Below are positions 36,250 to 49,577 of a stretch of DNA of 64,000 bases, piece by piece. The position numbers were made by a program, and so were the translations under genes. The notes under the pieces were generated by a model. It made no database searches and was not told the DNA's origin. It saw only the letters and a list, made by a program, of their open reading frames with translations. Position 1 is the first letter of the stretch. The number at the start of each line of letters is the position of its first letter. This DNA comes from Ailanthus altissimus (taxonomy: Eukaryota > Streptophyta > Magnoliopsida > Sapindales > Simaroubaceae), in the NCBI GenBank assembly GCA_946807835.1, contig OX327699.1:18216014-18280013 (forward strand), written 5' to 3'.

Positions 36250-37775
36250 AGTAAAAAAATAATATTTTAATTCCTTATTTTATGAGTATATACTAATATA
36301 ATTTTTATATTTTAATAATTATCATATTAATTTTTTATATCAAAATTTTGCTGTTAAATAAGAAGAGTAAAATAATATTTTTGTTATTTTTAAAATAATT
36401 TTTTTAAAAAATAACACGTATCATTATATAATATATTAATATTAACACGTCTCATCATGTAAGTAGTTAATATTTGTAATAAATATATTTTTTTAAAAGA
36501 ATAAATATTTTAGAAGTAAACTAATAAATATATATTTAATAAATAAATAACATGTGTCATAATATGATTAATTACAAATGACACGTGTCATCATGTAATG
36601 ATTTATATATTTAATAAATATATATTTTTTAAAGAATAAGTATTTTTAAAAGTAAAATAATAAATATATAATTAATAAATAAGGGACCATGTCATACTAT
36701 AGTTACAAATGACACGTGTCATCATGTAATTAATTTATATATTTAATAAATATTTTTTAAAGAATTAATATTTTAAATTAAATTGATAAATATATATTTA
36801 TAAATATATGATATATGTCATAATATAATTAGTTACAAATGACACGTGCCACCATATAATTGGTTTATATGTTTAATAAATATATATTTTTTAAAGAATA
36901 AATATTTTTAAAATTAAATTTATAAATATATAATAATAAATAAATGACTCGTGTCATCGTGTAATTGATCTATATTTTTTAAAATAAATTATATTAAATA
37001 AAAATTTAAAATAAATTAAAATAAAACTGCCATTGTCGCCGAAAAATGACGACGGGTTGGTCAGTCGCCCTTTTTCAACGACATTCTGAAAATGAAATTT
37101 ATCAAATTTTATATTATTAGACTCTATTTTTTCTAATTTACACAATGATGGAGTCAATTTTTGTAAAAACAATATAGAAAAATATTAAAATGGTGGGAGA
37201 AGGGCAGCGACCACCGCTGCTCGCCATCAAACAGAGCGGCATTGACTTGCACTGCCCCACCTATAGATAAATCGGCAGCTTGCCTCTCCATAGACTTCAC
37301 TGCCCCCTATTTGACAGTGAGTGACGGTGGCCGCCGCCCCTCTCCTACTATTTTAGTATTTTTCTGTATTCTTTTGTAACAAAAATCACATCACTATTGT
37401 ATAAATAAAAAAAAATTGATTTTAATAATGTAAATTTTGATAAATTTTATTATCAAAATATCACTGAAAAATAGCAGCCGATCGATCACTATTTTTCAAC
37501 GACGATGACAGTTCTATTTTAATTTTTTATATTTTATTTATTTTATTTTTAAAAATATTTAATAAAAAATTAAACTAATTAAGTGATAACACATGTTAAA
37601 TAATTGATGAATATTTGATTAAAGATATTATAGTAAAAGTAATAAAAAAAAATAAACAATTAACAGTAAAAATTTAATAATAAAAATTAACGTAATAATT
37701 ATTAAAATATAAAAAATTAAATTAATATATACCTCTAAAATAAAAGATTAAAATATTATTTTCTTCAATTAAATT
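36250..37775. mobile_element. Long-inverted-repeat element (putative non-autonomous DNA transposon)
   Basis: The outer ends are inverted copies: AAATAATATTTTAATTCC at about 36257 against the complement of the sequence near 37750. Similarity continues inward through TTTTATATTTTAATAATTAT (about 36305, with its complement near 37715). The inner arms (about 36975-37260 and 37270-37560) are also mutual complements, for example the stretches near GTGGGAGAAGGGCAGCGACC (37193) and its counterpart near 37345. The whole can fold into one long hairpin with arms of roughly 600 bp or more. No protein is encoded. The superfamily is not determined. Confidence 0.7.
36430..36975 (+). repeat. ~130-bp minisatellite with CACGTG boxes
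   Basis: About five imperfect units. The core ACAAATGACACGTGTCATCA recurs at 36574, 36704 and (as GACACGTGCCACCA) 36834, spaced 130 bp apart. Diverged units stand at about 36443 and 36945. Each core holds a palindromic ACGT element. A single diverged unit appears inverted in the opposite arm of the element (about 37560-37600), so the array grew in one arm only. Confidence 0.8.
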
Positions 37776-39287
37776 GGGCTACTGACTCATTGAGGAATTG
37801 TACCGTTGATCAACTCCGAATAATGGATTTTTACCATTTGCTTGTCAGCTAGGAACGTTTTTAGAAATTCAATCATTCAAATTCAAAGAAGGTAATTTAT
37901 AAATCATATTACAATATTCAAATTCTGGCAGTGGCAGAATTCCAAATTAAGTGCAGAACTTACCAACGCAGTTTCAATCAGAAAGCATGCAGCAGCATCT
38001 TAGCTGGAGTTGCATTTTAAAATTTTAATGTCTTCTTCAACTGGGCTTCCTTATTTGACAAAGCAAAGAATGATATGGTTCTGATTCATCATCTCTATCA
38101 GTAACAGCTAGCTCCTGATTCTTATTATCAAGCGGCAAAGAATGTGTGTTTACATGAAGCTATTAACAACTAAAACTCGTGCACTGGACAAAAAATGAAA
38201 GGAGTAAAATCATGACAAGTGTCAATGTAATATATTTTCTATTTAAAGTCAGGAGTGAAAAGAACCAGACAAAATTGGGATTTGTTTTTTTTTTTGGTAA
38301 ATCAAAGATAATATTATCATTCGTTATTCTGATCCCCCAATAACTCGTGATTCTTATTCTAAAAGAAGAGGAATGAAAAAAAATAGACAAAATTGACATG
38401 ATATAATATTAAATGTTAATTTTTTTTTATATATGAAAAAGAAAAGATTTGGTCTTTTACAAAGCAAAGATAATGATTCGAATTCGATCAATTAAGCTGA
38501 TTCTTATCTTAAATTAGCGAATAATGTGTGTTTATTCCAGGTTATCAACATCTAAAACCTGTGCCACTAAAAAGAATAAAGGTTAAAAAATAAAAAAAAT
38601 TGTCAGAAAATACTATTAAATGTCAATTTATAACATTATGTATTTTTTAATAACAAGCATGATGTTGATGGACGTGAACTTGCACAATCTATCTGTTTTA
38701 ATAAAATAAATAAATATCTATAAATTTAATTAGCTACAGTGTATTATCAGCCACGTCCCTACATTTGTTAAATATTAATAATCTCTCTATAATTTTACCA
38801 AAACATCAAATATATCCTTAAAAGAGAATAGTAGTAGCCGTGTACTATATTAGCGGTGTCATTTGGTAACCAAAAATATAAGGCGGCTGAATGTCATTTA
38901 AATTTAGGCAAAAGCGAGCATAAAATTCGATAGTATTTGCATAGGTGGATAATGCCAACAGCAACTTTTAACGGACAAGAGAATAAGTGGCTAGCCGTGG
39001 AGGACTAGTGGCAACAAAATTTGCAGCTTACTTTTAACTTTAAGTATTGCTAAAATTTAGACAAAGATTAAAGATTTGCCTGAGCCTGACGTGGAATTAT
39101 GAACCGATTTCGATAATCATACCCTGGATTAATATTTCTTTATTTTGCCAACTCCTGCTTATCCTTTATATTTAGTAATAATTTACCTGCAAAATTCACG
39201 TTCCAGGAAAACATGGTTAGTTCCGTGTCATATATAATATATATTTGATTCTTTGTCATCTTTTGATTGTTTTAATATATATCGTTC
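37776..39287. other. Upstream region of the aminotransferase gene
   Basis: Non-coding. A weak direct repeat of about 90 bp (about 38130-38215 and 38510-38600, sharing AATGTGTGTTTA and CTAAAAC.CGTGC) is present. A TATA-like CTTTATATTTAG stands near 39162. Confidence 0.45.
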
Positions 39288-39437
39288 TTGTGCAGCGACT
39301 TCTTTCTCTGCATCTGCAAATCTCTGTATCACTATCCATTCTTTCCCCTTCACTTTCATTCAGTAACTGTACCTAGATTTTTTTTTTTTGTTTCAGAAAG
39401 AGTGAAGATTGTTGTAATAATACAAACTACAAGAACC

Positions 39438-40550
39438 ATGATTCAAAGGGGTGCATGCTTACGCAGTTTGATTCAATCATTTCAAGCCGGTTCTTCTTTC
39501 TCCAAGGTTGTTTTGTAATCTCTGTTTTTTGAATTACAAGTAATTTTATTAGTAGAAATAATATCGGATCATGACAGTTATAATTAGGACTAAGTCATCA
39601 CGCTGAGAGTACACCAGATTTCGTCATTAAATGTAAACCATGCGTTTTTTTTACTTCTCTGATTTGATGGGTTTTGATCTTTCCGTTTTATGAATATGCC
39701 ACCACGTTTGCACTTTCATTTCTTGTCTAAGAGTGGTTACTAGATGCAAACCATGATCTTGCCCTATGCATGACTTCCAGTCTGATCGTTTAATGGATGT
39801 CTGACTCATTACCAGAAATTCAGTTTTGATTTTTTAATTGTATATAAAGGTCAATGTTTTCGCTATAATTGCTTTGCTGATGAGAAATAAGGGTGATCAG
39901 TATAGCTCTGAAGCTAGGGAACTAAGGTAGATATTCTTTTGCATGTTGCAGCTTGGAGCTTACTATTGCTATGCATCTCATGCTGCTTCTTCTCTGGAGC
40001 AAGTGGGCAGACCATCTGTTTACAGGTAACTGCATACAACGATGCAGAAACTTATTTCAATAAATCTAGTTGCTGCTACACACGTTTTAGTAAAGCAAAG
40101 TTCCATGGATTATGATTGTTACAAGTAGTACATCATCTCCGTCTTCTGTGCTCTCTATTTACTGATTATGAGCCGTTGTTTTATGGGATTTTGTACGTCT
40201 TGTTCCACTATTTCTAATATATGTTATTCATTTCCGCCCTCTTTCTTCTTTCTCCACTTTCTCATGCTTTCTATGTTCTATATTTGTTGTTGGATGATCA
40301 CATTTGCAGCAATGATGAGTATGCCGATGTGGACTGGGATAATCTTGGATTTAGTATCTTGCCTGCTGATTATATGTACATCACGAAATGTTCAAAAGAT
40401 GAAAAATTCGAACAGGGACAACTTAGTCGCTATGGAAACATTCAGTTGAGCCCTTCAGCTGGAGTCTTAAATTACGGACAGGCAAGCTGCGGATTAGTTC
40501 CTTTTTTATATTTATTAACATTCAGTTCCTTGGATCATATTTAGCTACTT

Positions 40551-40592
<42 letters not shown>

Positions 40593-42690
40593 GGTTGTAT
40601 AAAATGATTGTAGAATGGAACCTTTACAAGACAATCTCTCTTGAAAAATTCTGCTGGAAACAAGCAACTCAAAACAATGTTGTATTAATTGGGTACAAAT
40701 TTAGCTGATCCCACTTGCTCTCAAGGCATTATTCAAGGTTAATACCTAATGTGTTGGTGTTTTGAGAATCTATTCAGGGATTATATGAAGGAACGAAAGC
40801 TTACAGGACAGAAGATAATCGTCTTCTTCTCTTCCGCCCAGAACAAAATGCTATGCGTATGAAGAGGGGGGCAGAAAGATTGTGCATGCCTTCACTCTCA
40901 ATTGATCAGTTTGTTGATGCAGTGAAACAAATTGCCCTCGCTAACAAGCGTTGGGTAATGATTCTTCACTCTTGAAGATGATATCAATGCCTCGTATTGT
41001 TGTCAAAACCATATTTGTTATCAAAAGATTTTCGATATAGAATTTTCTAATATAAGTTTGTAAGTGGATGGTCATGGTTATAAGCAGGTTCCTCCTCCAG
41101 GAAAAGGTACTCTGTACATTAGGCCATTGCTCATGGGAAGTGGCCCTGTATTGGGTTTGGCCCCGGCACCTGATTACACATTCCTCGTATATGCTTCCCC
41201 TGTCGGCAACTATTTCAAGGCAACTTTGTCTTAAATTCTAACTCATTTAATATTGGAACTTGAATTGGACTAATGGAGGGTTCATAAGTTCCTTTTTTCT
41301 GGATACAGGAAGGTTCAGCACCATTGAATTTGTATATTGACGAAGAATTTGTCCGTGCTGCCCCTGGTGGTGCTGGAGGGGTGAAAACAATCAGCAATTA
41401 TGCCCCTGTAAGCGAATTTGCTTCCATACTTATGAGAAGCTTACAAATTCATCATCTTGGACTAAATTTTTCAGTTTGAGATTTGTCTTTGTAGCGTCAA
41501 ATGTACCTTTCTTGAATTGAAGATGTATATCCTATAGCCACGCGTTCTATTTCTCTGTAGGTTTTGAAAGCAATAGCCAGAGCCAAAAACAGAGGATTTT
41601 CAGATGTCCTGTACCTCGACTCGGTAAATAGGAAGAATTTGGAGGAAGTCTCTTCTTGCAACATTTTTGTTGTGAAGGTAGTGTTCCAAATAAAGCAGAA
41701 CGCATAATTTTAACTACTTCTCCCTAAACCCTAATTTCTTCAGTATTTTGTCGATATATTTGAATGCATTCGAAAACTTGAGCTATGATTCAATCATAAA
41801 GACCAGAGAAGTAATTAGCAACAAAAAGAACTCCATGAGCCAAAGCAAATATTTCAATGGGGAGAAAGGTATGGACCGTATGGCAAAGAAGGCTTGAAAT
41901 CGCAGGAACCGGTGTAAGCCGGATTAGCAAAAGCTAATGTATATGTTACATTAACTAGTTGAATCATTCTATCATCCCTTAGAAGAAACTAATGAAATTC
42001 TCATCCAATCATCGATCACTCCATGGTGCATATATCATAATTGGCTCAACTTGTATCCTGAACTCGTGTATATATTTATCATCATTCCAGGGCAATGTTA
42101 TTTCAACTCCTGCTACCAATGGAACTATTCTTGAAGGGGTTACTCGAAAAAGTGTCATTGAAATTGCTGGTGATCATGGTTATAAGGTGATTATCCCATG
42201 TGTCTAAACCCCACCATACACACCCAAAAAAGAGAAAAAAGTAAAAAAAAAAAGAAGCCCCACCTACCTTTTCTTTCTTCAATTTCGTATTTTTCCCTAG
42301 CTCCGGGACGCAATCTGAAAATGTCGTGAAACTGAACAGGTTGAGGAGCGTCTTATTCCCGTGGACGAATTGCTGGATGCTGATGAAGTTTTTTGCACTG
42401 GAACTGCTGTAGTTGTTGCTCCAGTAGGCAGCATTACATATCAAAATAAAAGGTACATAAATAATATACTCGGTGCTCTAATTTATTGTCATGTACAAGC
42501 AACACCGTTTGTTACAAGTTTTTATCATTTTGCCAATTCCCAACTTTATTTTTCTCATGAATTCATAACATGCAGAATTGAATATAAAACGGAGGCTCAC
42601 TCGGTGACCCGGGAATTGTACTCAACTCTTTTAGGAATTCAAACAGGTCTGGTTGAGGATAAGAAGGGGTGGATTATTGAGGTTAATTAG
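39438..42690 (+). CDS. BCAT: Branched-chain-amino-acid aminotransferase (class IV, PLP), ten exons
   Basis: Exons: 39438-39506, 39952-40025, 40310-40481, 40778-40954, 41088-41219, 41309-41407, 41561-41677, 42091-42186, 42340-42452 and 42576-42690. They sum to 1164 bp, or 387 residues. The enzyme interconverts Leu, Ile and Val with their 2-oxo acids. Recognised segments are [50 protein letters not shown], the pyridoxal-phosphate lysine in [11 protein letters not shown] (about Lys234), [19 protein letters not shown] and [17 protein letters not shown]. The N-terminus [15 protein letters not shown] is basic, hydroxylated and lacks acids, fitting an organelle (probably mitochondrial) presequence. 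The length is normal for plant BCATs. The start is the first ATG after an AG-rich leader and gives that presequence. Introns 3 and 5 begin with GC rather than GT. A broken duplicate lies 8-16 kb upstream. Confidence 0.93.
40482..40777 (+). other. GC-AG intron (intron 3 of BCAT)
   Basis: The exon ends GGACAG and the intron begins GCAAGC and ends ATTCAG. The neighbouring protein segments NYGQ and GLYEG join correctly only with this border. The pseudogene copy has GCAAGC at the same place. Confidence 0.8.
40550..40591 (+). repeat. (CT)n(TA)n microsatellite in BCAT intron 3
   Basis: A run of CT units followed directly by TA units. Confidence 0.85.
41220..41308 (+). other. GC-AG intron (intron 5 of BCAT)
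   Basis: The exon ends TTCAAG and the intron begins GCAACT and ends ATACAG. The conserved family join NYFK/EG is met only with this border. The next GT (41228) would shift the frame. Confidence 0.75.
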
Positions 42691-45600
42691 GGTTTTACTC
42701 CATCTAATACCAAATAAAACCTAATTTACAAATAAGTATTATCTCCTCCTCCTGGTTTCCAAAGTTGTAAAAATGTTTTGTATGTATCATATACGTCGTT
42801 CAGTGATTGCCTGATATCTGAAGTTCTGAACTGCTATACAAAAATCTCCTCCTCTTTCATAGCCTGTCAAAAATGAGAACAGAAATGCTTAAAAGTGCAA
42901 AATTGCAAATCCCTTCAATTTTCCGTTTCTTTTCTTGGACCGACTATCTATTTGGTTAATGAGTGGAGCTATTCAAACTTTATTTTATTTTTTATCTCAT
43001 CAGATCCATATTAATATTTTTATTTTATTACAATTTTATTTTCAAATGAAATGTAAACGGCAAAAAGAGTATATTATGTATGATATTATTGTTTTATCTT
43101 CTGAGTTCAAACATGCCTATTGATTGTGGAAACAGAAAATTTCCTAGAAATGAAAGCATAGAATTGGACATTCGAAAAAAAAAAGCATAGAATTGGGCCT
43201 TGGCCTGGAACTTGAGGGCCAATGCGAGTGGCAAGCTAGTTGCTCAATTGCCTTACAAATAGACCATCTTAACGTCGGTTTGTGGGATGGATATGGACCC
43301 ATACTGACCAAATTACAGAGCTTCATGAAGACTATTGACGAATAAATTATCACACTTTGAACATGGGAAGACTTCGTGAAAGGGGTTTTGACTCCGCCGC
43401 ACAGAATTAGCATCATTTCCTCATGAGAACTCTCATAAACTTTTAAAGATATTATATTGCTTATTCATTACTGATAGAATATGATTAAGATTTAGTTATT
43501 TTTACATCCTTCAATAATCACCAATCACAAACTCTATATATTGCTTAAGAGGAACTCAAATCATCAGAGAACTCCATTCCGAATTGCTAATGTTAGTAGG
43601 GCTAAGGTTTCAGAAGCTAAGTGTTGTACTGTATGGTGATGGCAGAAATTAGAAATTAGCAGAATATAAAGCACATATGAATAAATATAAAGATAAATCA
43701 TATGAACGCAAAAATGGCAGCATCAGATTTCGCTATGATGATTTAAAACTGTGAATTTAGAAACAAACAAGCTGTCAGAAAATTCCATCACAACTGCTAG
43801 CTACAAAGTATAAACATAACGACCAAGTTTCTAAAAGAAGTTGCTGAAAAAACGAAACGAGAAACTCTTAACGGTTATACTAACTCATAGAGTCCAATTT
43901 GAATCTAATACGGTAGTGTTCATCTTAATTAATTAGGATTATATAGCCTAAAATATTTGGTATTTCCATAGGATTCCTTTCATGTCAAAAAACTCATGGG
44001 CTCTAAATCATTACTATGACCCCGTCGATTCACAAAGCAAGCATCCACAGAATTGGAAAAATAAACGATGATGTCGGTGTATAGCATCGTGAATATACAT
44101 GGAAGCTACTTACACCAACTTGGACTATATTGATCGGAAAATTTCGAGCAGGATCCCCATTAAAGTCATTGAATGCATGTACTCGAGTCCATGGCCATGC
44201 ATCAAAACCGATGGATTATCTTAATTCAACCAGACAAAATCACCCATCACATTACAGCTTTGTAAAACTTGACCTCCAGAATAGAAAGCTACGTAAAATG
44301 AGAGCACTTGAGAAACCAATTTACCTTCAAAATCCTGTCCAGTGCATGTATCCATTAATTACATTTTTAGTTGACATCCAAGCCATCAGATCTGGTATAT
44401 TCTATTTTTTTTTCTCGGAGAGTAATAAGATTTTGTCTTTTTTTTTCAAGAATTGTAGTCCACAAATTACGATCATATATTCAGTCATTTGAGCTGTCTT
44501 TCACTTTTGAGATATGTATCTTCTTCACGTCATGAGATATTTAGTTTATGTTTTCTCTCGATGGCATTGTCGCCTGTGTAGCTTTTTTGCAATCTAATTC
44601 CGCAGTCGCTATTACACACCGTGAGAAAGCAACAACTGTCCCCAGAAGCGGTCGGTCCTTTCAATAGATTATGTGCCTGTCACGTGGTAATAGTACTGTT
44701 TGAGATATGACGTCCACATTACGGATTAATTTTTTTTGGTAATCCATTACCCATTAATTATTTGTTTCCTTTTGCTTCTACTTTAATATTACCTCTCTTT
44801 ATATCTCTTAATTATTTGAGCTTTTCTAGCTATATATTTGTCCATTTGATGAATTGCTCTTTTCATCTCAACATTCACCTTTTTTTTTCTTCTAAATATT
44901 GATGTCCTGAATATAAACTATGAATTGGATGAACTTCTTTTTGTCATCATTATTGGGTGGATTAAATTAATTTCGTATACTGGATGCAAATTACGTAGAA
45001 AAGATGAAGAAGTGTCTCCCAACGTTCACATTAAAAGTAAAAATAATAAAGAAGTGGTTTTATGTAAGGCTAGAAATCATAAAATTTGATAAGAAGTTGC
45101 GTAGAGAGATCATTCAGCTTGTGCTCATTCTGTCTGCGCATTTGGATTAAAAATAACTTTCACATTTTTGTTGCACTCAAACAGGTGAAAAGATATAATA
45201 AAGCCTGGAGGAGGAAGTTGGCTTGAGCTGTACTGAGGAACAAAATTGTCAAAAAAATGACTGATTTTTCAAACATGTGGGTCCAATCAAGCTTGGAAAT
45301 ACATGAAAGAAAGAGGGGGTTCATCGCAGTCGTCACCAACTAAATTGACTTTGCCCTCAGCTGCATCAATTTTCCTTTTTCTTTTCTTGTTAATATATCT
45401 GTTATATAATTACAATTACTTCACTTGCTTAGGTGGGTCTGTCGGAAACACTTTGCATCTGTATTTTCTTTGACATTTTTAGTTGGTTTTGGTGCGTTAT
45501 CAAACATTTAGATTATAATTTTAAGCACTTTATGTAGAAAATATTATAATTAGTTTGCGCGAGTTGAATTAGTGTTTCGTTAATTTTCAACGAAAAGACG

Positions 45601-46990
45601 TGGTTGAATTTGTGTTTCAACTTACTCTAATTACGTACGGGGAAGCTATAAGCTAAAGTATATTCGAATTGATATGACTTTTCCGTTGCCTTGTAAATGT
45701 GTCTGCGCGGCCATCGTGAGGAAACAATGAATGCCAAGTGATCACACCGGGGAGTGATGTGCAGCGTAGGCCATTTGATGGATTGATAATCTGATATGTT
45801 TGCTAGCTTTAGTTTCCGCAAATTCATTGAACTTAACCAAAAGAAGTAATATTGGAGAAAAGCAGACCATTTAGAAGGTGGATTATAGTCTCATTTATAT
45901 TAATGAAATTCATGAGTCAAGTAATAATCCCCCCCTTTGGAAAATTATAAATTAATTGCAAACTCTTTTCGATGATGAATGGAGGCTTAAATGTCTTTCT
46001 TTAAGTTGCCTTGTCAATTAGTTATTAATTGCACTTTCTGATCTGATTATTAATCAGTATGCATTATGTAAAACCACTTTCAAGGAACAAGAACACGATT
46101 ACTAATCAAGTTTGTTTCGTATATATTTATATATCAATGGCATGGTCATTTGGTCACCTACCAAAAAGGAGAATAACCCGTTAATTTCCTCTCTTTTTTT
46201 CCTTTCAATATTGTACTAATTGTTGCGTCTAGAACTCTACTAGTTTAGACCTAATTTGGTTGTTACCATCACCACATGAGAGGCCTATTTAAAAAAAAAT
46301 GACCAGATGGATATATTTCACCTTTGTTCTGATCAATTTCAACAGTAATATAATATTGTAGCTATATATTTCTGAATTGTGATTATTTGAAGATTAATTT
46401 TCTCCCATGCATTGAGCAAATCTCCATCCCATTCTCTCCCTCAGACATGTAGATGTACACAGATTTTAAAGGGAAATAAAAAAATGTACGTAGTATATTA
46501 AGTGTATGGTACTATTGTCAGAATCAATTAATAATCTAGTTCTTACACATTTTCTTTCTGCGACATTAATTTAAAATGAAAATGATACTTTTCTTCATAA
46601 GATCCCTCTGTTTAAACTAAATTAATTATATTGGATGGCGTGAAATCTGTGGTATGTTGTGTGACATGAAGATCATTATTACGTAGTCCTAATCCAATAA
46701 CAGCTAATACGATCGTAATATTATAATAATAACAGATACGAAACACAGATATTGTCATGTGTTAATGTATCAATACAAAGTCCCACTATGGCTAGGATCA
46801 TTGAAGTTACAGTTCCAAGAAAATCAGCAGCCCCTTAATAAAAATTGATTCTTGACCTAGTAAAGACAAGTAGAAAAACCCTACATTCTGTTCTGGCATT
46901 TCCAATTTTCTCGAATTTTCTATATAGAGACCCTTCTTTTTGCCATACCCTTTAAAATTCATGTCTTTTGGCAGAACCATATTTATCCGC
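42691..46990. other. Intergenic region between BCAT and MYB
   Basis: 4.3 kb with no supported gene. Open frames of 60-120 residues (for example 43144-43416 and 44130-44492) have no recognisable domain or splice context. The distal part will hold the MYB promoter. Confidence 0.55.
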
Positions 46991-46996
46991 TACCTT

Positions 46997-47038
46997 TATA
47001 TATAATTAGTATAAAATCCTCTCTCTCTCTCTCTCACT
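46997..47038 (+). promoter_or_regulatory. MYB core promoter: TATA box and CT-rich initiator tract
   Basis: TATATATAA at 46997-47005, followed by a CT dinucleotide run (47019-47034). It lies about 110 bp before the start codon, the classic plant TATA plus pyrimidine-patch arrangement. Confidence 0.65.
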
Positions 47039-47115
47039 CATAATTCTTTGTATCAATCAATAGTGGAGAGAGAAGCTAGCCAGCGGCATCAAAGCTCAAA
47101 AGTAACACAGAAAGT

Positions 47116-48448
47116 ATGGGGAGAGCTCCTTGCTGTGACAAAGCCAACGTCAAAAAAGGCCCATGGTCACCTGAAGAAGATGCCAAGCTCAAGTCTTATA
47201 TAGAGCAGCACGGGACCGGCGGTAACTGGATCGCTTTGCCACAAAAAATAGGTACTCATCAACCATTACTTCTTTTCATTTTCTTCTTTCTTATTATTCT
47301 TCCGCGTAATTGGATCAATTCAAACTTTATTGTGTTTTTGTTTGTTTCATAACTTATGCTGCAAATGAGGGTTATTAAACTTTTGTTATTAGGCCTTAAA
47401 AGATGTGGAAAGAGCTGCCGCCTTAGATGGTTGAATTATCTTCGCCCGAATATCAAGCATGGAGGATTCTCTGAAGAAGAAGATAACATAATATGCAGCC
47501 TCTATATTAGCGTTGGTAGCAGGTATTTGGCCCTTCAATCATATATATAAATTTTATTTTTTACATTCTAAATCTGAAAACCAAGAAAACAAAAAGATCC
47601 ATATAAACAAAAATCAATTCTGTGTAAAGAGCATTAAGATTTTATATGTCATTAAAAAATTTGTTTGCGTGAATAGGTGGTCAATTATTGCAGCACAATT
47701 ACCAGGAAGGACTGATAATGATATAAAGAACTACTGGAACACAAGACTGAAGAAGAAGCTTCTTGGTAAGCAGCGCAAAGGTCAGCAAGCTCGTAGAGGT
47801 TGCAATCTCAAGCACGAGATGAAGAGAGGAAGTGGAAATTCCAATATGGTTCCGGATAACAATAATAACGAGAACCCTTACTGGCCACAGCTGCCTGTGC
47901 TGGCGCCAATACCATACATCTCAAATGAAGAACAACTCTTTAAAGACCATGCAGCGATCAGAAAGTTTCTTATCAAGCTTGGAGGAAGATTTTCAGAAGA
48001 GGATCATGTGATACACGATGCCACAAATCTTCAATTTCCAGTTGACATGCCTCCCACTCCACAACTTTATGAGCGGTCCCTCAATATGCCCTCTTCCTCT
48101 TCAATGGATGCCTTAAACAACTCCGACGCTCAATTATCTCAAACCCTTTACAGTGATGTTGTAAATGGGACTAATTTGCAAGTGTTGCAAGGTCAAAACA
48201 GTTTGCAAGCGGAACTCGGATCAGAAATGGAATACAGCAACCCACAAAGATCAGATGGACTGGAATTTCTTTACTGCGAAAGTTTCATCAATAACAGAAT
48301 TGGGACAACTACTGGTGAAAGTATCGGATGGGGTACTGATATGAGCTCTCTGGTGTGCTCTCCTGTTGGTCCAAATTATGAAGACATACAACAAGGGATA
48401 CTACAAGAAAGTGCTTTCAATCAATTGACGTACCCTGGAATTCAGTAG
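47116..48448 (+). CDS. R2R3-MYB transcription factor, MYB36/RAX/MYB87 type (subgroup 14)
   Basis: Exons: 47116-47251, 47393-47522 and 47677-48448, 1038 bp or 345 residues, with the usual R2R3-MYB intron positions (within QKIG/LKRCG and within GSR/WSII). The R2 repeat (about 12-64) and R3 repeat (about 66-116) are complete, with the spaced Trp residues and helices [13 protein letters not shown] and [18 protein letters not shown]. The start [20 protein letters not shown] is the family hallmark. The tail contains [16 protein letters not shown], a segment shared by this subgroup. Relatives control axillary meristem formation, endodermal Casparian strip differentiation or root growth. Which of these applies cannot be told here. 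It is a nuclear DNA-binding protein with an acidic, Asn/Gln-rich C-terminal half. A TATA box lies 110 bp upstream. A copia element sits about 780 bp downstream. Confidence 0.92.
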
Positions 48449-49222
48449 CATATATATTATGTAAATTAATGGATAGTTTAAACTTGTTGCGTTTAGTAGG
48501 AAGCTAGAGGTGTTGGTATGTCGGAGGAAACCCTAATAAACTTATTGAGCGATTTCTTTGGTTTTTTTTTTTTTTCTTTAATGTTTACTCCATTGATAAT
48601 GATTGTATAATTTCTACCTATATTTTGTGTGTGTATATCACCATGTGCCCTTTAATTTTCATCTGTATCAATATTTCAGATTAAATTTGTTATATATGCT
48701 GGTATGAATTAATTTAGGGATGGAGTTTGAAGGGACTGTGTTTATACTAGTGATTATTTGGAGGAAATTTGGTTTAGATATGGACCTTGATCGAAAACAT
48801 GTTTGGATGTTCCTCACTTAGAGCAAGTGGAGATCAGCATTAATTTATTACCAAAACGTTTTAGTCATAAATGATATTTGTTATTGTACCCACGTACATC
48901 ATATGCATATTCTTCCAAAAAAAAAAAATCAATCAAAAGAAAATTTTATTATTGAAATGAACTATCAATACAACAGAAATGTTACAAATAAGAACATTAC
49001 AATCTACCACTTCCTTACAATATCATTCATAAACTGTCCATTAATAACTCCTAAGCAACTAGACCAAACATAATTTTTAATAAAATAAAAGACAACATTA
49101 GCAAAAGAATTTCTTAGTTAGAAAATCATTTGGTTATGCTCCCTTCATATAAAATAAATAATAGCACATATAGCAATATTCTTTCAAAAGTTTACTCAAA
49201 AACCCCAATAGAATTAAGGAGG
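48449..49222. other. 3' flank of MYB
   Basis: Includes AATAAA at 48536, a likely polyadenylation signal for MYB. From about 48930 on, the minus strand reads like a gene 3' end (AATAATAAAATTTTC), but no coding part was found. The rest of that sequence resumes after the copia element at 56451. Confidence 0.4.
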
Positions 49223-49227
49223 CTTCC

Positions 49228-49576
49228 TAACAACGAGAGCATACAAGCAGCTGTTAATGTTGATGAAGAGAGCTGCTGATGTGGATATAGATATTTATTT
49301 ATGGTGTAACAGACTTCTTGTATTTTCGGTGTAACAAACTTTAACTGTGTAACGAACTTCAACCAAACTCCTCAATTCAGCCTTTAGAAGACTCTAGATT
49401 GATTAGCCACTATAAATACTTGTAATTCATATCATTGTATGTTGTTCAAGCAAGAAAGTATTATTCAGTAAAAAAAACCAGAGGCAGAGGAATCCTTTCC
49501 CTTAGCCCTGTTTGTTTTTCCTTCTTGCATTTTTTTCTCATTTTCTCAGAAAACATTAAAAGCTCAGTTTTCTCTC
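49228..49576 (+). repeat. 5' LTR of the copia element
   Basis: Starts TAACAACGAGAG. It is about 26 bp longer than the 3' LTR because of an internal duplication around GGTGTAACA. A TATA-like CACTATAAATAC lies near 49410. Confidence 0.8.
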
Positions 49577-49577
49577 T

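Noticed and set aside
36430..36975. CRISPR-like array
   Set aside because: The repeat units are 130 bp long, similar throughout, and lie in plant DNA. It is a minisatellite in a transposon arm.
43144..43416. A 90-residue minus-strand frame
   Set aside because: No domain, no splice sites and no coding bias. It is likely a chance frame in intergenic DNA.
44130..44492. A 120-residue plus-strand frame
   Set aside because: Low-complexity end rich in Phe and Ser from T runs. No homology recognised.
47513..47676. The upstream part of the long open frame that ends at 48448
   Set aside because: It is intron 2 of the MYB gene read through. The conserved GSR/WSII join shows that exon 3 starts at 47677.
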